Assembly (NCBI GenBank): GCA_021307315.1
Contig: JAJSPD010000025.1
Coordinates: 62,001 to 126,000 of the forward strand
Source of the DNA: Bisporella sp. PMI_857
Taxonomy: Eukaryota; Ascomycota; Leotiomycetes; Helotiales; Helotiaceae
Length of the DNA stretch: 64,000 bases
Direction of reading: 5' to 3'
Position 1 is the first letter of the stretch. Each line of letters starts with the position of its first letter. The notes beneath the pieces are model-generated. The model ran no database searches, was not told the origin of the DNA, and worked only from the letters and a program-made list of their open reading frames with translations. The translations under genes were made by a program, and so were the position numbers. Below, piece after piece: positions 36,478 to 48,705 of the stretch.

Positions 36478-38124
36478 GTGGACAGAAGAAACGCAATAAG
36501 CCACGGTGCTTTGGGCGTACCTCAGGCTTCATCTTCTACTGCAGCAAGCACCATTGAGTTCCAGAATCCCTTCGAGACACCGACCCCCCAATCTTCTGTT
36601 GGCTCAGAAGGCCCAAAAAGCTCAAGAACCTCTACTAGAGATTCGATCCGCTCTGTACACGCTTCCTGCATAAATCCACGTATCAAGCCACCAAGACAAC
36701 GCAAGTTCAAGTCTGCACGCCTTAATGGCACTTATGAAAAATCATGGCGGTCAATCAAAAACCACCGCATGCTTTGGGATAAAGTGATTTTCTGGGGCCT
36801 CGCTTTTATGGGGCTGTGCATTGGAGGATATGTAATCTATACTGGCTGGGTCAGTGTCGAAAATCCTCCAGTAAGTTCTCAAGTCAAGTTCCCATCTTGT
36901 GAATAGTGTTTAGTGGTGGCTCTAGTACTGTCTGGTATTTCAAGACGATTTCAGTAACGGGATAAATGAGACCGATTGGAACTACGAAACCGAGATTGGT
37001 GGCTTCGGCACAGACTCCTTTGATTGGACCACAAGAGATGAGAAGAATGTATACACAGATGAGATGGGTTTACACAGTATGTCTAATTCCATACGGGATG
37101 TTACTTTGGTAACCAGGAAAGAGTTTCGTCTGCCCCTCGAGTAGCGAGACAATGCTTGTTCTAGAAATATTGTCTCGGCGCCCAGACGGCTCCGAGAGCT
37201 GTTGCCTCTGACAAAGTTTCAGTGCTTTCAATGCTTATTCGTGACTTAGTTGTTCCCACAATCACAACAGAAGCGATAAACCTCACTTTGGAACAAATTA
37301 CGAATGGCTACACTCTCAACCTTACTGCGGAAGGGGTCTGCTCTTCCACAGACGTCTTGGACTGTGTCAGGGTGAGCAATTCAACCACAGGAGTTGTCAT
37401 CAATCCAGTCCGAAGCGCTCGTTCGACAACCAAAGCCAAACACAATATCACGTATGGGAAAGTGGAGGTGGTAGCAAAGATGCCGAAGGGGTCTTGGCTC
37501 TGGCCAGCCATTTGGATGATGCCCGAAGCCAACGCCTATGGGCTGTGGCCAGCTAGCGGAGAGATCGATATCGTGGAATCGAAAGGTAACGATGGGAGTA
37601 TGTACGATGTAGGTCGCAATGTAGTGGGCAGCGGGCTACATTGAGCTCCGAGTTCTATTCTTGATGCTTTCTGGAAGACCATGGGCGTCCGATATCTGAG
37701 ACGCACAGACTACTCCGAGGCGTACCACGTCTTCGGAATGGAATGGAGCGAGAATTACATATATACCTGGGTTGATACTCGCATCCAACACACGATGTTT
37801 ATAAAGTTTGGGAAGAAACAAGGAATGATGTTTGAGCGAGGTAAATTTGCTGGGATGAATGCCAACGGATCCGTGTCAGTAGACCCTTGGTCGCAGACAG
37901 GGCGGTATAACACTCCTTTTGATGACGCGTTTTACCTCATACTCAATGTCGCGGTAGGGTCCACGAATGGGTATTTCAAAGACGGATATGCGAACAAGCC
38001 GTAGGTGGATGGATCAAAGACCGCGTCGGCTGATTTCTTGAAGGCTCAATCTTCATGGGAGCCTACTTGGGGAGCTGGTGACACCCGTGGAATGGCAGTG
38101 AAAAGTATTAAGATGTATGACTGA
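36478..38124 (+). pseudogene. Membrane-anchored GH16 glucanase/glucanosyltransferase-like gene with two premature stops
   Basis: Exons 36478-36870, 36926-37076 and 37250-38124, with introns of 55 and 173 bp, give a single frame broken only by TGA at 37642-37644 and TAG at 38002-38004. The original product of about 470 residues would have a Ser/Thr-rich cytosolic N-terminus, a type II membrane anchor (VIFWGLAFMGLCIGGYVIY, about residue 105) and an extracellular GH16 domain starting at YCLVFQDDFSNG. The catalytic motif GEIDIVES is intact, as are WPAIWMMPEA and FHVFGMEWSE-like strands (here YHVFGMEWSENYIY) and FYLILNVAVG. Both stops fall where the family has Trp (after GSGLH and after YANKP), and each is one G-to-A change from TGG. 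The first codon is GTG with no in-frame ATG upstream. Either a pseudogene or a strain-specific null; readthrough is less likely. Confidence 0.85.
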
Positions 38125-39338
38125 GGTAGTTGTGGGAAGTAGAAGGCTCAGTCATTCAAAGGGTATTTAGAACACAACGTATTTATCTATACAAGAACTT
38201 GTTTCTTCAACGTGCCGCGGCTGAATGTCTTATAAATAAAGTAGAAACATTGTGCAAGACAAACTGCGGGGAAACCCGAAACTTGGAACAATATACAACA
38301 AGATATAATCGGAATCAACAATGCTATGGGGTTGCAGGATAACTCCAGGCACAGATGATATATACACACCAGTCTGGCCCCACATTGACTCCAAAGAATT
38401 TATTAAAGTCACACCAATCTCTCGGTGCTTGGCAGGGACTGATTGATTCTATTTAACGTCTAACTAAATGGCCGTGCATAGCACGGGACCTACTCCGTAT
38501 TCGAAGATATGACGCTAGGAGTAAACTCCTAGAAACCAGAGGCTGAAGGCCTGGGGCATACTGGGGTACTTGGCGGTTTTCCTTAACCGCAAGTATTAGT
38601 CAGGAAGGTATTTACACTGAAACTGGGTAATGAGCCATCCTCTACGCTCTAGGCCTCCTACTCTCCGTGGCTCTCGCACTGTCAGGCAGAGACCGATTTT
38701 GGGTAAAGTTACGACTTGGCAAAATGGTGTTTCAAGCCAAACATGGACATGGCCCTGAGAACTAGAAACATTGTTTGCTTATACAGTTTTCTTTTGAATT
38801 TGCGGTGGCAAAAACGGTCCTGAGTTGAAAGATGGAAGACCATCATATGATAATTATTGTCTCTTGGTGCAATATCATGGACTCCACTAGATGCAACTAT
38901 CGACCGGCTTGCGGCCGGGTGAAACTGTAGATCGGGCTTGGCTTACATCGCCCGGTCTGTGTACCGCAAATTCTGAGTAGTGAAGCCCTCCAAGATAAGA
39001 GCTCTTTGCATATTCCAGGTTCTCGTTTGGTGTCTTGAGGATCTGCTGTCAATTGAGTAGAAAGCTCAGAGTTAAATGTACAACCTGAGAGCAGAGAAAT
39101 GTTTAACGAGAGATGTATTTATTGCACGTCTCACATAGCTGCTATATACGACATCTTCCTTCTCGCTTCAAATACAAAGCCCCCAGATCTATATCCAAAT
39201 CCGTTCCAATGTGTGGACCATCACGCCGAGATCGCTGAAGAACACTATACAAAAGGAACAGGGTAAAAAAAGGTATCATTAGAATCGAACCCATTCACAT
39301 AACATATACACATTGCACCACATCTGTTCTATACAAGC
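38125..39338. other. Intergenic, nothing recognised
   Basis: Lies between the 3' ends of the GH16 pseudogene and the multi-pass membrane protein gene. No supported frame, repeat or RNA gene. Confidence 0.55.
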
Positions 39339-41400
39339 CTATATCCATTCCGCTTTGTTGACTCCTTCGGGTGCCTGGCGCTGTGAATTCGAGCGCTCGG
39401 GCCAAGCGGTGGGAGATTTCACCGTCTTTTTCTCTGGTGAGTATACCGCGGGACTTAATTGGCAGGGCTCTTCAAGCTTGTCGGACTTATTCTCAGGCGA
39501 AGCTGTGCGTTGAGGTGGGAGAGTGAAGCCAACATTTCTCGGCGTCGGTGGAAGTGTCTTGTTTACAGATGATATCGGAGATGTCTGTGTAGGGGACTTG
39601 ACGTGTGTGTTGAGTGGGCTTGGCTTCGCCTGTGGCGGCGAAGTGGGTCGTGCAACGTTTTGAGTTTGGACACGTAACGGTGAGATAGGACGTACAGAGT
39701 TCGGGTTATATGCGGAAATAGGCACTGGAAGAGTCGCTATGTCTTCCTCTGATGGAGATATCGCAAATGCTGAGAGCCTCAGTCCAATTTGTACAGTTGC
39801 AGACGATATGCAAGAGGAGTCACGCCGATGACCCTTGGATTTGCTTCCAAATACATCTGGGGGAGGTAAAAGGTCGCTAATGTCGTAGACTGAAGTAGGC
39901 TCCTGTCTCGTGCCACTTGGGCCATTGGGAAACAGCGAATATGACTGCTTTCGAACATGTCCATATTGCACGGCGTTGGTCGCTCTCGCTGGGAGTTCTG
40001 CGATTGGCGTAGTAACCTTGGGCATATTTTGTATCCCAACTACTTCATTCGCCTTCATTGGGCTATATTGGATTGGTGATCGGATTGGTGGGGAGCTCCT
40101 CAACGATTCCATACTCTTTTCTCGTCCAGCATAGCCGATCAAGTTAGTCTGACTCAATGACTTAGCAGCAACCTCGTAAGGCGAACGAGGTCCTGAAACA
40201 GGATCAACGAGATGGTTTCCATATGCCAATTCATTGGGGCCGAACATCCGGATCTCATGTTTCTTCAGATCCCACGACCTGCCACCCTTGGGACCAAAAG
40301 ATGTAGTCGCAGTATTGGATCTCAAGAACAAGTGCAACAAGCCGGACATTAAGCCGGACAGGTTCAATACCACGGTTGCCATCATTGCCGCTTTTATATC
40401 GCCATTGCCAATGGTCTGAGAAACAAAGTATGGTATAACAAATCCCTTTTCAAAAATTAATATGCCTCCATAAGAGTTTGCGAAGTTTATGCTTACCAGA
40501 GACACTATACCCACGATAAGATAATAGACCATTCTTGAGGCGGCAATTCTCTGATGCTGGTCAATAAGATTAACCGTCGATAGTCTGATAAATATTGTGA
40601 TAGCGCTGATAATCATGAGGCCGGCGCAGATTGATGTAATGATCAATCCTTCGAATCCGAAAGCTGAAATATACCACAATAGCGACGCAAAGCATCTATC
40701 CGACTCAGGCTGAACGAATGAGATAACCCAAGTGCCAATAGTCATAATAATAACCGTCATAACGCATATTGTAACATCGTATTTGCCTCTTGCTTGAAAT
40801 GGCAGCCCTCGAAGCGAGCGCAGCGCGCACTCTAGGCCAAAAACAACTTGCACATATGGAACGAGGAATAGCGCTGCTCTCATTAGTTTTGTAGATCATT
40901 AAATATCACAAATACGCACCTGGCCACATGAATTGTGCTATGAGACCACATCCTCTCGTGAACAAGGAGGTCAAGCCCGTTCCTTGAACAGCCGCAAAGA
41001 CAAGCCCTTGAATGACGATTGAAATGGCTGTAAGTAAAGGAAATGTTTCCGCCGGATGAATTGTAGACATGCAAAATTTCCTTTTCCAAGTCAGCACAGC
41101 CTGAACCACATTCCTAAGGTCTTCCACCTACGAAGCTCGAAATTTGGGATTGCATCGTTTCGAGGCGCAATAGCAGTCGTAGAGTATGCTCGCAGCAGTG
41201 GCAAAAGCAGCCAGTATATTGAAGGACGCCAAAATGATCGTTGATGTTCTGACAGACTTGCTTTCTGCAAACACCAGGTCTTGTATGAGATACAAAGTCG
41301 CGGTTGAATTCTTCCCGCTCGCAGTAACATTCGCGACCTGAGCCTGCGAGCTCCATACCCCAAAGCCCCGTGCCAGCACCGCTGTCATCGAATCCGCCAT
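39339..41400 (-). CDS. Multi-pass integral membrane protein (about seven spans) with disordered tail
   Basis: Exons on the minus strand: 41400-41132, 41080-40920 and 40873-39339. Introns are 51 bp (GTAGGT, CTGAC branch, AAAAG) and 46 bp (GTGCGT to GAGCAG), giving 654 residues. The first in-frame ATG is at 41400 (MADSMTAVLARGFGVW); the longer frame starts only from GTG. Hydrophobic spans include TIILASFNILAAFATAASILY, FPLLTAISIVIQGLVFAAV, ALFLVPYVQVVFGL, ICVMTVIIMTIGTWVISF, GLIITSICAGLMIISAITIF, VYYLIVGIVSLVSINFA and AAMMATVVLNLSGLMSGLLH. Between spans 2 and 3 is the conserved-looking AVQGTGLTSLFTRGC. From about residue 320 the tail is Pro/Ser-rich and probably cytosolic. The topology is that of a fungal seven-span receptor-like or accessory membrane protein. 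The function is unknown. It sits beside a GT2 synthase and a GH16 gene, which suggests a shared role in wall polysaccharide. Confidence 0.85.
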
Positions 41401-44400
41401 CGTTCCCAGCTTCCTATCCACCAGTGATTGTCCAGCAGATATAGTGTTAGGCAGCGAGCCCTGGCGTAGCCGTTTGTGGTGTTATTAAGTCATGAAGACT
41501 GAAGAGTTTGGAGTGCAATGAGTGTGAGTGAGAGAACAAAGGGTCTCGAAGGTGAGGAAAGAACGTAATGAGTGGGGGCACCAGTGCACAAAAGGAAGAT
41601 GAAACAGGAACCTGATCCAGCAGTAGTGAAAGGAAGAGCAGGCGAATCGAAAGAACGACACAACAAACTGGCAACAAAAATCCAGAAAGAATGTCGAAAA
41701 GGCCAGGCTTGCAACGGTTAAGGATCGCATGAAGTATATGAGAAAATCTCATGCATCTAATCAGTGGTCCCCCAGGGCGGGACAAGGCTAGGCCGGGAGT
41801 GCCAGGGTCAGTAGCACCTATCTTGTAGTGGTGACTCTCTCCGGCACTAGGGAAATATATTGGGCACGGGAGCCACAGGTTTCATGATCCCCAGGAAACC
41901 AGGATATCTTACTGGCGTCATATTTTGGTCACCAGTCGCTCGACTCAAGTGGATTTTTTGTGTTTTCAAAATCGACACTTCTTTTCCTTTCTCAGCTCTT
42001 TCATAAATCGATTGGAAAGGCCTGGGCACCGAGTGCACGAAGCATTTGAGTGTCCATATGGCAATGGTATCGTATCGCTATCGGGCGTGTCCTTTGATGA
42101 TTGCTCGGCAAAGGCATTGCTGAAGCACTTGGAGGTTTCGATGTCGTCGCAGACTCTCGCTTAAGGCCCTGAAGTCGCATTAGGTCCAAGCTTGCACATG
42201 GGTCTGTATGCAAGGGACGGCTCCAATCAACTGGGGGCCTGGAAATAAAATGGAACAATTCCTACGAAGCTACTGTACTCTCCCGAGTCAAGCCAACAAA
42301 GCTTACTGATTTACACATAATTGACCTATTCACAATATGGCGTATATTGGGGACATTCGAGCATCTCATTGGTCGTACGCGCAAACTCCTGTGTGGTATG
42401 TGATTGTGATTGGAGTGCTCTAGTACTGCAGGCGAAAGTTCTTCCAAACAACTGGGCTTCCGTCATGGTAGCGTACGCCAAGCTATATCTGACTAGACAA
42501 CCGTCCTGGAGAGATATTACCATCTCGAATACCTCAACTTCAAATTGTGCGTTGATTGTTTATTTAAAGATATAGATTCGACCGAGAGGATACAAGAAGT
42601 TGAGCATAAGAATCTTCCATCTCGAGGACACTATTTCTGAGCTTCGAACACCAGGGCCAAATGGGCAGAAATGGAGTGGCGCAGTGTGAAGCTTGAGGAG
42701 TCTCAAGATATGAGATGAAACTTCCATTACGATGAACTCATCCGAACCGTCTGACAACGATTCGCACAATTCCACATACAGCATTTTCTTGGGCTATCTG
42801 AGAAACAATCGAGTATTTATATATAGCACAGTCAATCGTCAAAAGAAAAGCAGAGAACGAACCGATAGTGAACGACATGATGAAGAATAGACATTCGAAT
42901 ACAGTAGAAAGGGGGCGTAGAGAATCTTTGGCTTCTTGGCATCCCAACCTTAAATTTAACCTTCGGCGTCTCCACGTGACCATCCGCAGTTTAGGTTGTG
43001 CCCTGGCATTGACCTTGTACTCCACAATTAAGCTCAAATGAAAGTTAAATTTGCATCTGAACAAAAAGAATCGAATTCTTGCCCTGTCCATTCTAGCTGG
43101 GGAAGACAAACATGAGAATAGATTAGGCGTGTTGCTTCGGTTTACTATCACAAGTTTACCTTGAAATTGAGAAAATTTGTAGATTTTATCCTTACTTCTT
43201 GGGTCATCTTTTCTCTTATAGGTAAAAGTGGTCATTTTGGCCATAAAGAAGGAGTCGGAGCCAGGTCTAGTACTTAAAACACATGGCCGCGAAATGCAGT
43301 AACGCAATCACTACAGATTTGCGGCCCAGAGAAAATCGGAGAATAAACTCAGGGTCGTCTGATATCAAACCCACCGTTGCGTAGGCATGGTACCGCATGA
43401 ATTTCACCCCGCGCTCCCGGTTCTCATGAAGCGTTCATAGGTTCATGCTTTGTGAAAATGTTTAAGCTTATCACCCTCAGGTATCACTTTCATCTTAAAT
43501 TAGCCCACGTTCTCACCCGCAATATGGTAATCGCCGCCAACAAAGATTGGCTCAATCTCCCACGGAACTGGATTCTTTTTTGGAAGATGCCGTGCCAAGA
43601 CTCGATTGGTTTGTTGTTGATGCCTCTGTTCGCATTGTGCCTAGGATGTGCGGTGCTGAGGTGCCCAGCTCTCGGATGGATCCGAAAATTGATTTCTGGT
43701 TCTCGAAACAAGCCGGGAGATTCTTGGAACTCGGTCCTCAAGAGAACGCCTCAATCTATCTGAAAAGTGTATGATCCGCCCGGTCAAGTTCGTGGACATA
43801 GTAGAGAGTTCTGGAAGGAGAGGGGTAGAAGGTCCATGCTGGTCCTTTGATCCCACCCTTCGATTCTCAAGGCCGAGATTTCCGGACGGTTGTTAAAGCT
43901 CTTGTAGAGCACTACGATTTTGTGGTTGCCACCGTGTAAAGTGCCAGATGAAGATCTTCTCTACAGGAAGACGTGCCTTGGTCACGAAAAACCAAACTTC
44001 ATTCTCAATGATATCTACCATCAAAAAGCTAGGTACGAAAGAATGCGCTAAACCGTCAATAGCGGGCAGTTCGACTTGCCAGAAACCCAAATACGTTGTT
44101 ATATGGGAACTTCATATATTCCCAAGACTGACTCATGGGGTCACTTCGGTTTGAAGCTATCAAACGCTAGAGTTGGCCTCCAATAACCGCCTGCCTATCA
44201 CTTTTTTTTCACGTATCTTTCTATTTTCAATGTCAGGAGGTAACACATAATTCAGTTCCATTCTTCTAAAATGCATAATTTCTCATCCTAGCAATGCCTC
44301 TCATCCCGTCTATGGCACTCCTCGTCACGATGAGATTCAATCCAACCAATCCAACCCGTTTGCAATGCGACTTTACTAGTTGCCGATGGCTTATCGACGA

Positions 44401-46204
44401 GTCAAAACGAGTCATTTTTATTGATTATACTGCTAATTGCTAAGTCTGACAAACATATTGGTGATAATCGTGAATTGTGAACGTAAAACTCCGTTTGTTG
44501 GACAAAAATTAGTAGGTCACCTTTAATTTCATCCACATATGCTGTGCCATCTAGGAAGCCACATCTACCACAGGGCCTGCGATCTGACCAAATGCAAAGT
44601 GTGTCGAGCATGGTGAAATTATTCATGATAATGCCATCATGTGAAAGTAATAGGACTGCCACTTCTGATTTTCGTCGGACTTGCGCTAAAGATGCGTGTA
44701 TACAAGACATGTGGGCATGTCTGAGCCAGGAGAAGTTATAAAGTCATAGGGTTCTAGCGTCGCCCAATTTATCTCTAGGGAAGAGATGATACAAGGAGAG
44801 GCTACTACAGTCGCAGTTCAAGATTCCAAAATGCCGAAAGGTCGAAGTAGATTGGGTCTCTTCGCTAATAATCATATTTACTGACGTCAAATACAAGAGA
44901 ATCATTGGAAAGGAACTTGGAGATTTGCAAAGTCTCCTCCTTACCCCTTCGACAACCAGCAACAGTGATTCTATCGAGTGTGGCGCAGATAGAGCTAGGG
45001 AGACTGTTGGTTTGAAGAACAATTACTCGACTAGGTGGCAAGGCAAATACTGCATCTTTTTCCTCAATTCATGGGGAAGCTTTGGAAAATAGGGTGAACA
45101 TCCTCGTCGCCAATACGATCTGAACCCATTTTATTAGCTTACTCAATAGACGTGATATCAATCTGGTATCTAGTATTTATTGAAGGGTAAGAGTATTGAG
45201 TCCATGGAGGAGAGAAGTTTTATGCTCGTAAACCGCCCTCCTCGGTAAGCCTTGTTGTGGTAGGACTGTTATTGGACGTGTGCGATTAACGAGGATCATT
45301 TGTAAACTGAGAAAGCATTTTTGGCATAGAGTAAAAATCTCTAGTGGTTCCGTTTCGTTCTTGAAGCTATAAATAATGTTGGTTTATTCATAGTGCTGTC
45401 TCCCGGAATTTAATTCATCAATAGATTAGATTTAATTCAAAAAATTGGCATATTTAGAAATGAAGCCCGCGGTCATCCCGCACGCCAAATTTAGGTGAAA
45501 CCGAGGATCTAGGTCGAGAACTATGTTGAATGATTGGGCAAAGTTCATGACACTGTTTTCATGGTACTTGACTTTCTATGCTAATCCTCTGATATGAACA
45601 TCTGATAGGAATATTCGGTAGTAGGCGGGGGGAGAACAGCTCATGAGGTCAATATATGACTAAGATTGCGCTGGGATAACGAACAATCACATTGAGACCT
45701 CTACAACGAATAACGAATTGTACACAGCTACCTTCAATGGAATGTGCAGCTGTTCAGGGATTGCTGTACTTATCTATGCTCATTGCTAACAACTTCGGAA
45801 ACGTGCAGCCTCTGTGAGACTCAGCAAGCACACGTACAATATGTATACAAGGAAAAAAGAAGGTCGGTCACTCAATCAGGTATTGTTGCAAATACCAAGA
45901 CTGTGCGGTTGGCAGAAACTGTGGGCGGTCTGCCTGATCGGGACTAGCATATCTTCTTGGTCTTACCCCAGGGAGGCCTGGACCGGTCAATGATGCTCTG
46001 AACTCAACATCTATTAAAATTTTCCCCTAATGACATTTCTTGCATTTCAAATTATCTCAAACATTCAAGTACATATGTATGATCGAGAGCTGCTCCCTAT
46101 TATTGCCAAGGATCCCCAGGTATTGTGCGTGTCAGTGTCCTAAAAACGGCAAAATACAAACATAACATTCCGTTACACTCACTTCGCACTACGCGTGTTA
46201 AGCA
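41401..46204. other. Gene-poor stretch
   Basis: 4.8 kb without a supportable gene. Pyrimidine-rich leader-like sequence upstream of the membrane protein gene occupies 41.4-41.8 kb. The largest frame (189 codons, 42738-43307 minus) includes a piece, DDPRSKDKIYKFSQFQGKLV, with faint resemblance to the start of glutathione peroxidase, but nothing follows. The frames at 43.4-44.2 kb and 44.4-45.0 kb are unrecognised. Confidence 0.45.
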
Positions 46205-47131
46205 ATGTCGATTGCGCCAGACCTTAATAATAGCTATCAAAATGATGAGCCTCCGCCGTACTTTGAAGTATGTGGGAACAGTCCACGCCAATGTTCTGCG
46301 GCCATGTTTTCCGTATTCCCGGAGTTGCCTACCGAGTTGAGGATGCGTGTATGGCAACTAGCTCTTGAACCTCGAATCGTTAGATGGAGCCAGACAAGCT
46401 CTTCGGATGGCTCGCACAGCGCCTTTGAGGCTTTCCCTAAATCTGTATCTTTATTATCCGTATCGCAAGAGGCTCGAACAGCAGCTTTCCTCTATGGAGA
46501 GTACCAAACCTTAAATACGAAATCCAAGATATACTTCAGCCCTATGCTCGACTATTTATGGTTTAATCCTGGATGGTTTGATAGCAGATCTGTATTTGCG
46601 CAACAGCGAACCACGACGCTGGCTCTAGAAATGGGCGCTGTATTTCAGGACTTTGCTTGCGTCAAAAAAGTGATGGTTCATCCAAACTGGGATACAGAGT
46701 TCGAAGCAAAACCTAGTATACAATTTACACGTCTGCCATTGGTAGAGCAGGTCCTCGTTGTTGCAGATGAAAAATCGGTTGGTCTCCGTTCGGAAATCAT
46801 GCTACGAACTACAAAGGAAGTTGCAAGACATTATGTGATGTTTCATGAGGGCAAGCAGAATATCAGGTACCCTCATGTTGCGGTCGGATGTTTGCGATGG
46901 TCAGCAGCCGGAAAGGGCCAAAGCCCCAGGTCCCCTGGCTCTGGTCCGCAATTAGTGGCGATCTTTGAGAGCAGCGAGGAGATGAAAGCTCACCTGTCAT
47001 CAGTTTTGAAAGCGGAATTAGAATTCACCAAGCAACGTTTTGGTCAACCGAAAATTGTCCACAAATTGCGTTTCAAGCAGCGGCCAACTGAGAGCGTACC
47101 AATCAATTCTACGCATCCGATCGCTAGTTGA
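46205..47131 (+). CDS. 2EXR domain-containing protein
   Basis: An intronless 308-residue protein. The 2EXR signature is at residues 36-60: FSVFPELPTELRMRVWQLAL followed by EPRIVRW, the F-x-x-F-P-x-L-P-x-E-L-R-x-x-I-W pattern that defines this fungal family. Downstream come SVSLLSVSQEARTAAFLYGE (the family's second conserved block) and LDYLWFNPG, a region describing an uncharacterised alpha/beta fold. No signal peptide or membrane span. 2EXR proteins are abundant and expanded in Leotiomycetes and other Pezizomycotina, and their biochemical role is not established. The ATG at 46205 (AAGCAATGTCG) is the first in frame and lies 34 residues ahead of the domain, typical for the family. Confidence 0.9.
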   Translation: MSIAPDLNNSYQNDEPPPYFEVCGNSPRQCSAAMFSVFPELPTELRMRVWQLALEPRIVRWSQTSSSDGSHSAFEAFPKSVSLLSVSQEARTAAFLYGEYQTLNTKSKIYFSPMLDYLWFNPGWFDSRSVFAQQRTTTLALEMGAVFQDFACVKKVMVHPNWDTEFEAKPSIQFTRLPLVEQVLVVADEKSVGLRSEIMLRTTKEVARHYVMFHEGKQNIRYPHVAVGCLRWSAAGKGQSPRSPGSGPQLVAIFESSEEMKAHLSSVLKAELEFTKQRFGQPKIVHKLRFKQRPTESVPINSTHPIAS

Positions 47132-48705
47132 TTTGGCATGGAAAGGCGTTACACAATCATATTGCTCCGTCATTTGTCTCAGATCTCGGCTTCAAGAAAG
47201 AGATTTGAAAGCAAATCTCAACGAATGGTACCGAAAACAAGCATGTGGTGGCAACATCTCTGCCTCTATGGCTTGTTTGTGTATTACGCGGGATTGACGG
47301 AGCGACGCAAATTATGCATATTCTTTGAGCATTGCAAGGCTGCAGAGTGCTCTTTTGGAGTGCATACCTAGAAGTGACCGTATCAGCAGAGAAGGATTTG
47401 AACCAGTGCTTAAGCCACTTTGTGATATTGTTCAACAAAGCAAGTTTTTAAGGAAAACACATCGTCGGAAATGTTTTGCTCACCACCTTTCAAGCCTTGT
47501 GTGCCTACCGGAGTACTGCTTTCTCGTTCTGGTAATTCCAGACGATACTATAGAAACCGATAGGAGGCATCGTCTGCCATTTTTTCGGGATTGTTTGGAT
47601 TTTCGCATTTGCGGTCCTGACCTTTGTTTTTTCTCGAAAGTTAGATTTAGGACTCATGTAAGATCCAGCGCAGCACTGAGATCAAAGTGACAGTTTGACA
47701 CATATTTCTGACCTCTTTTTTATTGAGACAAATATCCCTCATAATGGCATATATTGTTGTTCTGTCAACGTCTACCATCGATAAGATTGGCTTTCAGCTT
47801 CGGGATGCTTACCGACTTCTTCCATGTTACACCAGAGGTTTATTCTCAGGTCTAATATTCGTCCGCTGATACAACCGAAAGCACGAACCATGTCTGCGCC
47901 ATGAGCTAGAAAACGTGATATTCCCTCGAGCTAGATCTGCCTTTGGATCCCTGCCGCTTAACTTATACCTATGGGCCGTCGAAGTTACACCACAAATTTT
48001 TGGCTTATCTAGTCATGCTTGGATTATTTCTCTTTATGACTCGAATATAACCCAACACGGCGGCTGAACATCTTCCGACACTGTCTTTTCTACGAGTATG
48101 AATGGACTATATCATTGGATTACTGAATAGCGCCATTTCTTGATGGGTCAATAAGTATATGTCGTGTGGATGTATATAAATTGATGTTACTAACTTCCGG
48201 CTATATTTCTAACAGCAGACTCCTTGCAACCTGCTAGGGAGCAATGCTTCGGATGAGAGAACATCCGGTGACCAAACTCTCGATAATCGTCTCACCTGTG
48301 AGGCGAGTTTTCTTTGTTGTAAGAAAACAGGTTTACGTCTTCACGATAGCAACTTTCTGGCAGAAAGCAAATGGCTTGAGACACTACAGGAGCCACGCAG
48401 CTTTCACAAAATGATGGCTGGGATTAGTGTGTTTGGTTGAGTGATTCTAGTTCTCTTAGGAAAATCACACATGTTTATAGCCTCGATCTGGATCTAATCA
48501 TCTTTTCACGACGATCGAAATCCGCCATTATTTGCCATTGTTCCTCAAACTCTAGCTAGCTGGTATAAATGTTATCATTCATGTGTGACTGCGCTTTGGC
48601 GATTACTATTTGGCGCAAAACGTATAAATTCGAAGGCTTCTGTGTTGAGTGTCATTTCTTCATTGCATCGTCATATATCTGAGCGCAGAATCAAATATTT
48701 CAGAC
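47132..48705. other. Intergenic, nothing recognised
   Basis: 3' flank of the 2EXR gene and promoter of the hydrolase gene. A 121-codon frame at 47325-47690 has no domain. No RNA gene or repeat is visible. Confidence 0.5.

Noticed and set aside
43100..43250. Minus-strand piece KDKIYKFSQFQGKLVIVN, faintly like the N-terminus of glutathione peroxidase
   Set aside because: The catalytic Cys region and everything after it are absent in all frames, and no splice joins a continuation. Resemblance over 20 residues is not enough.
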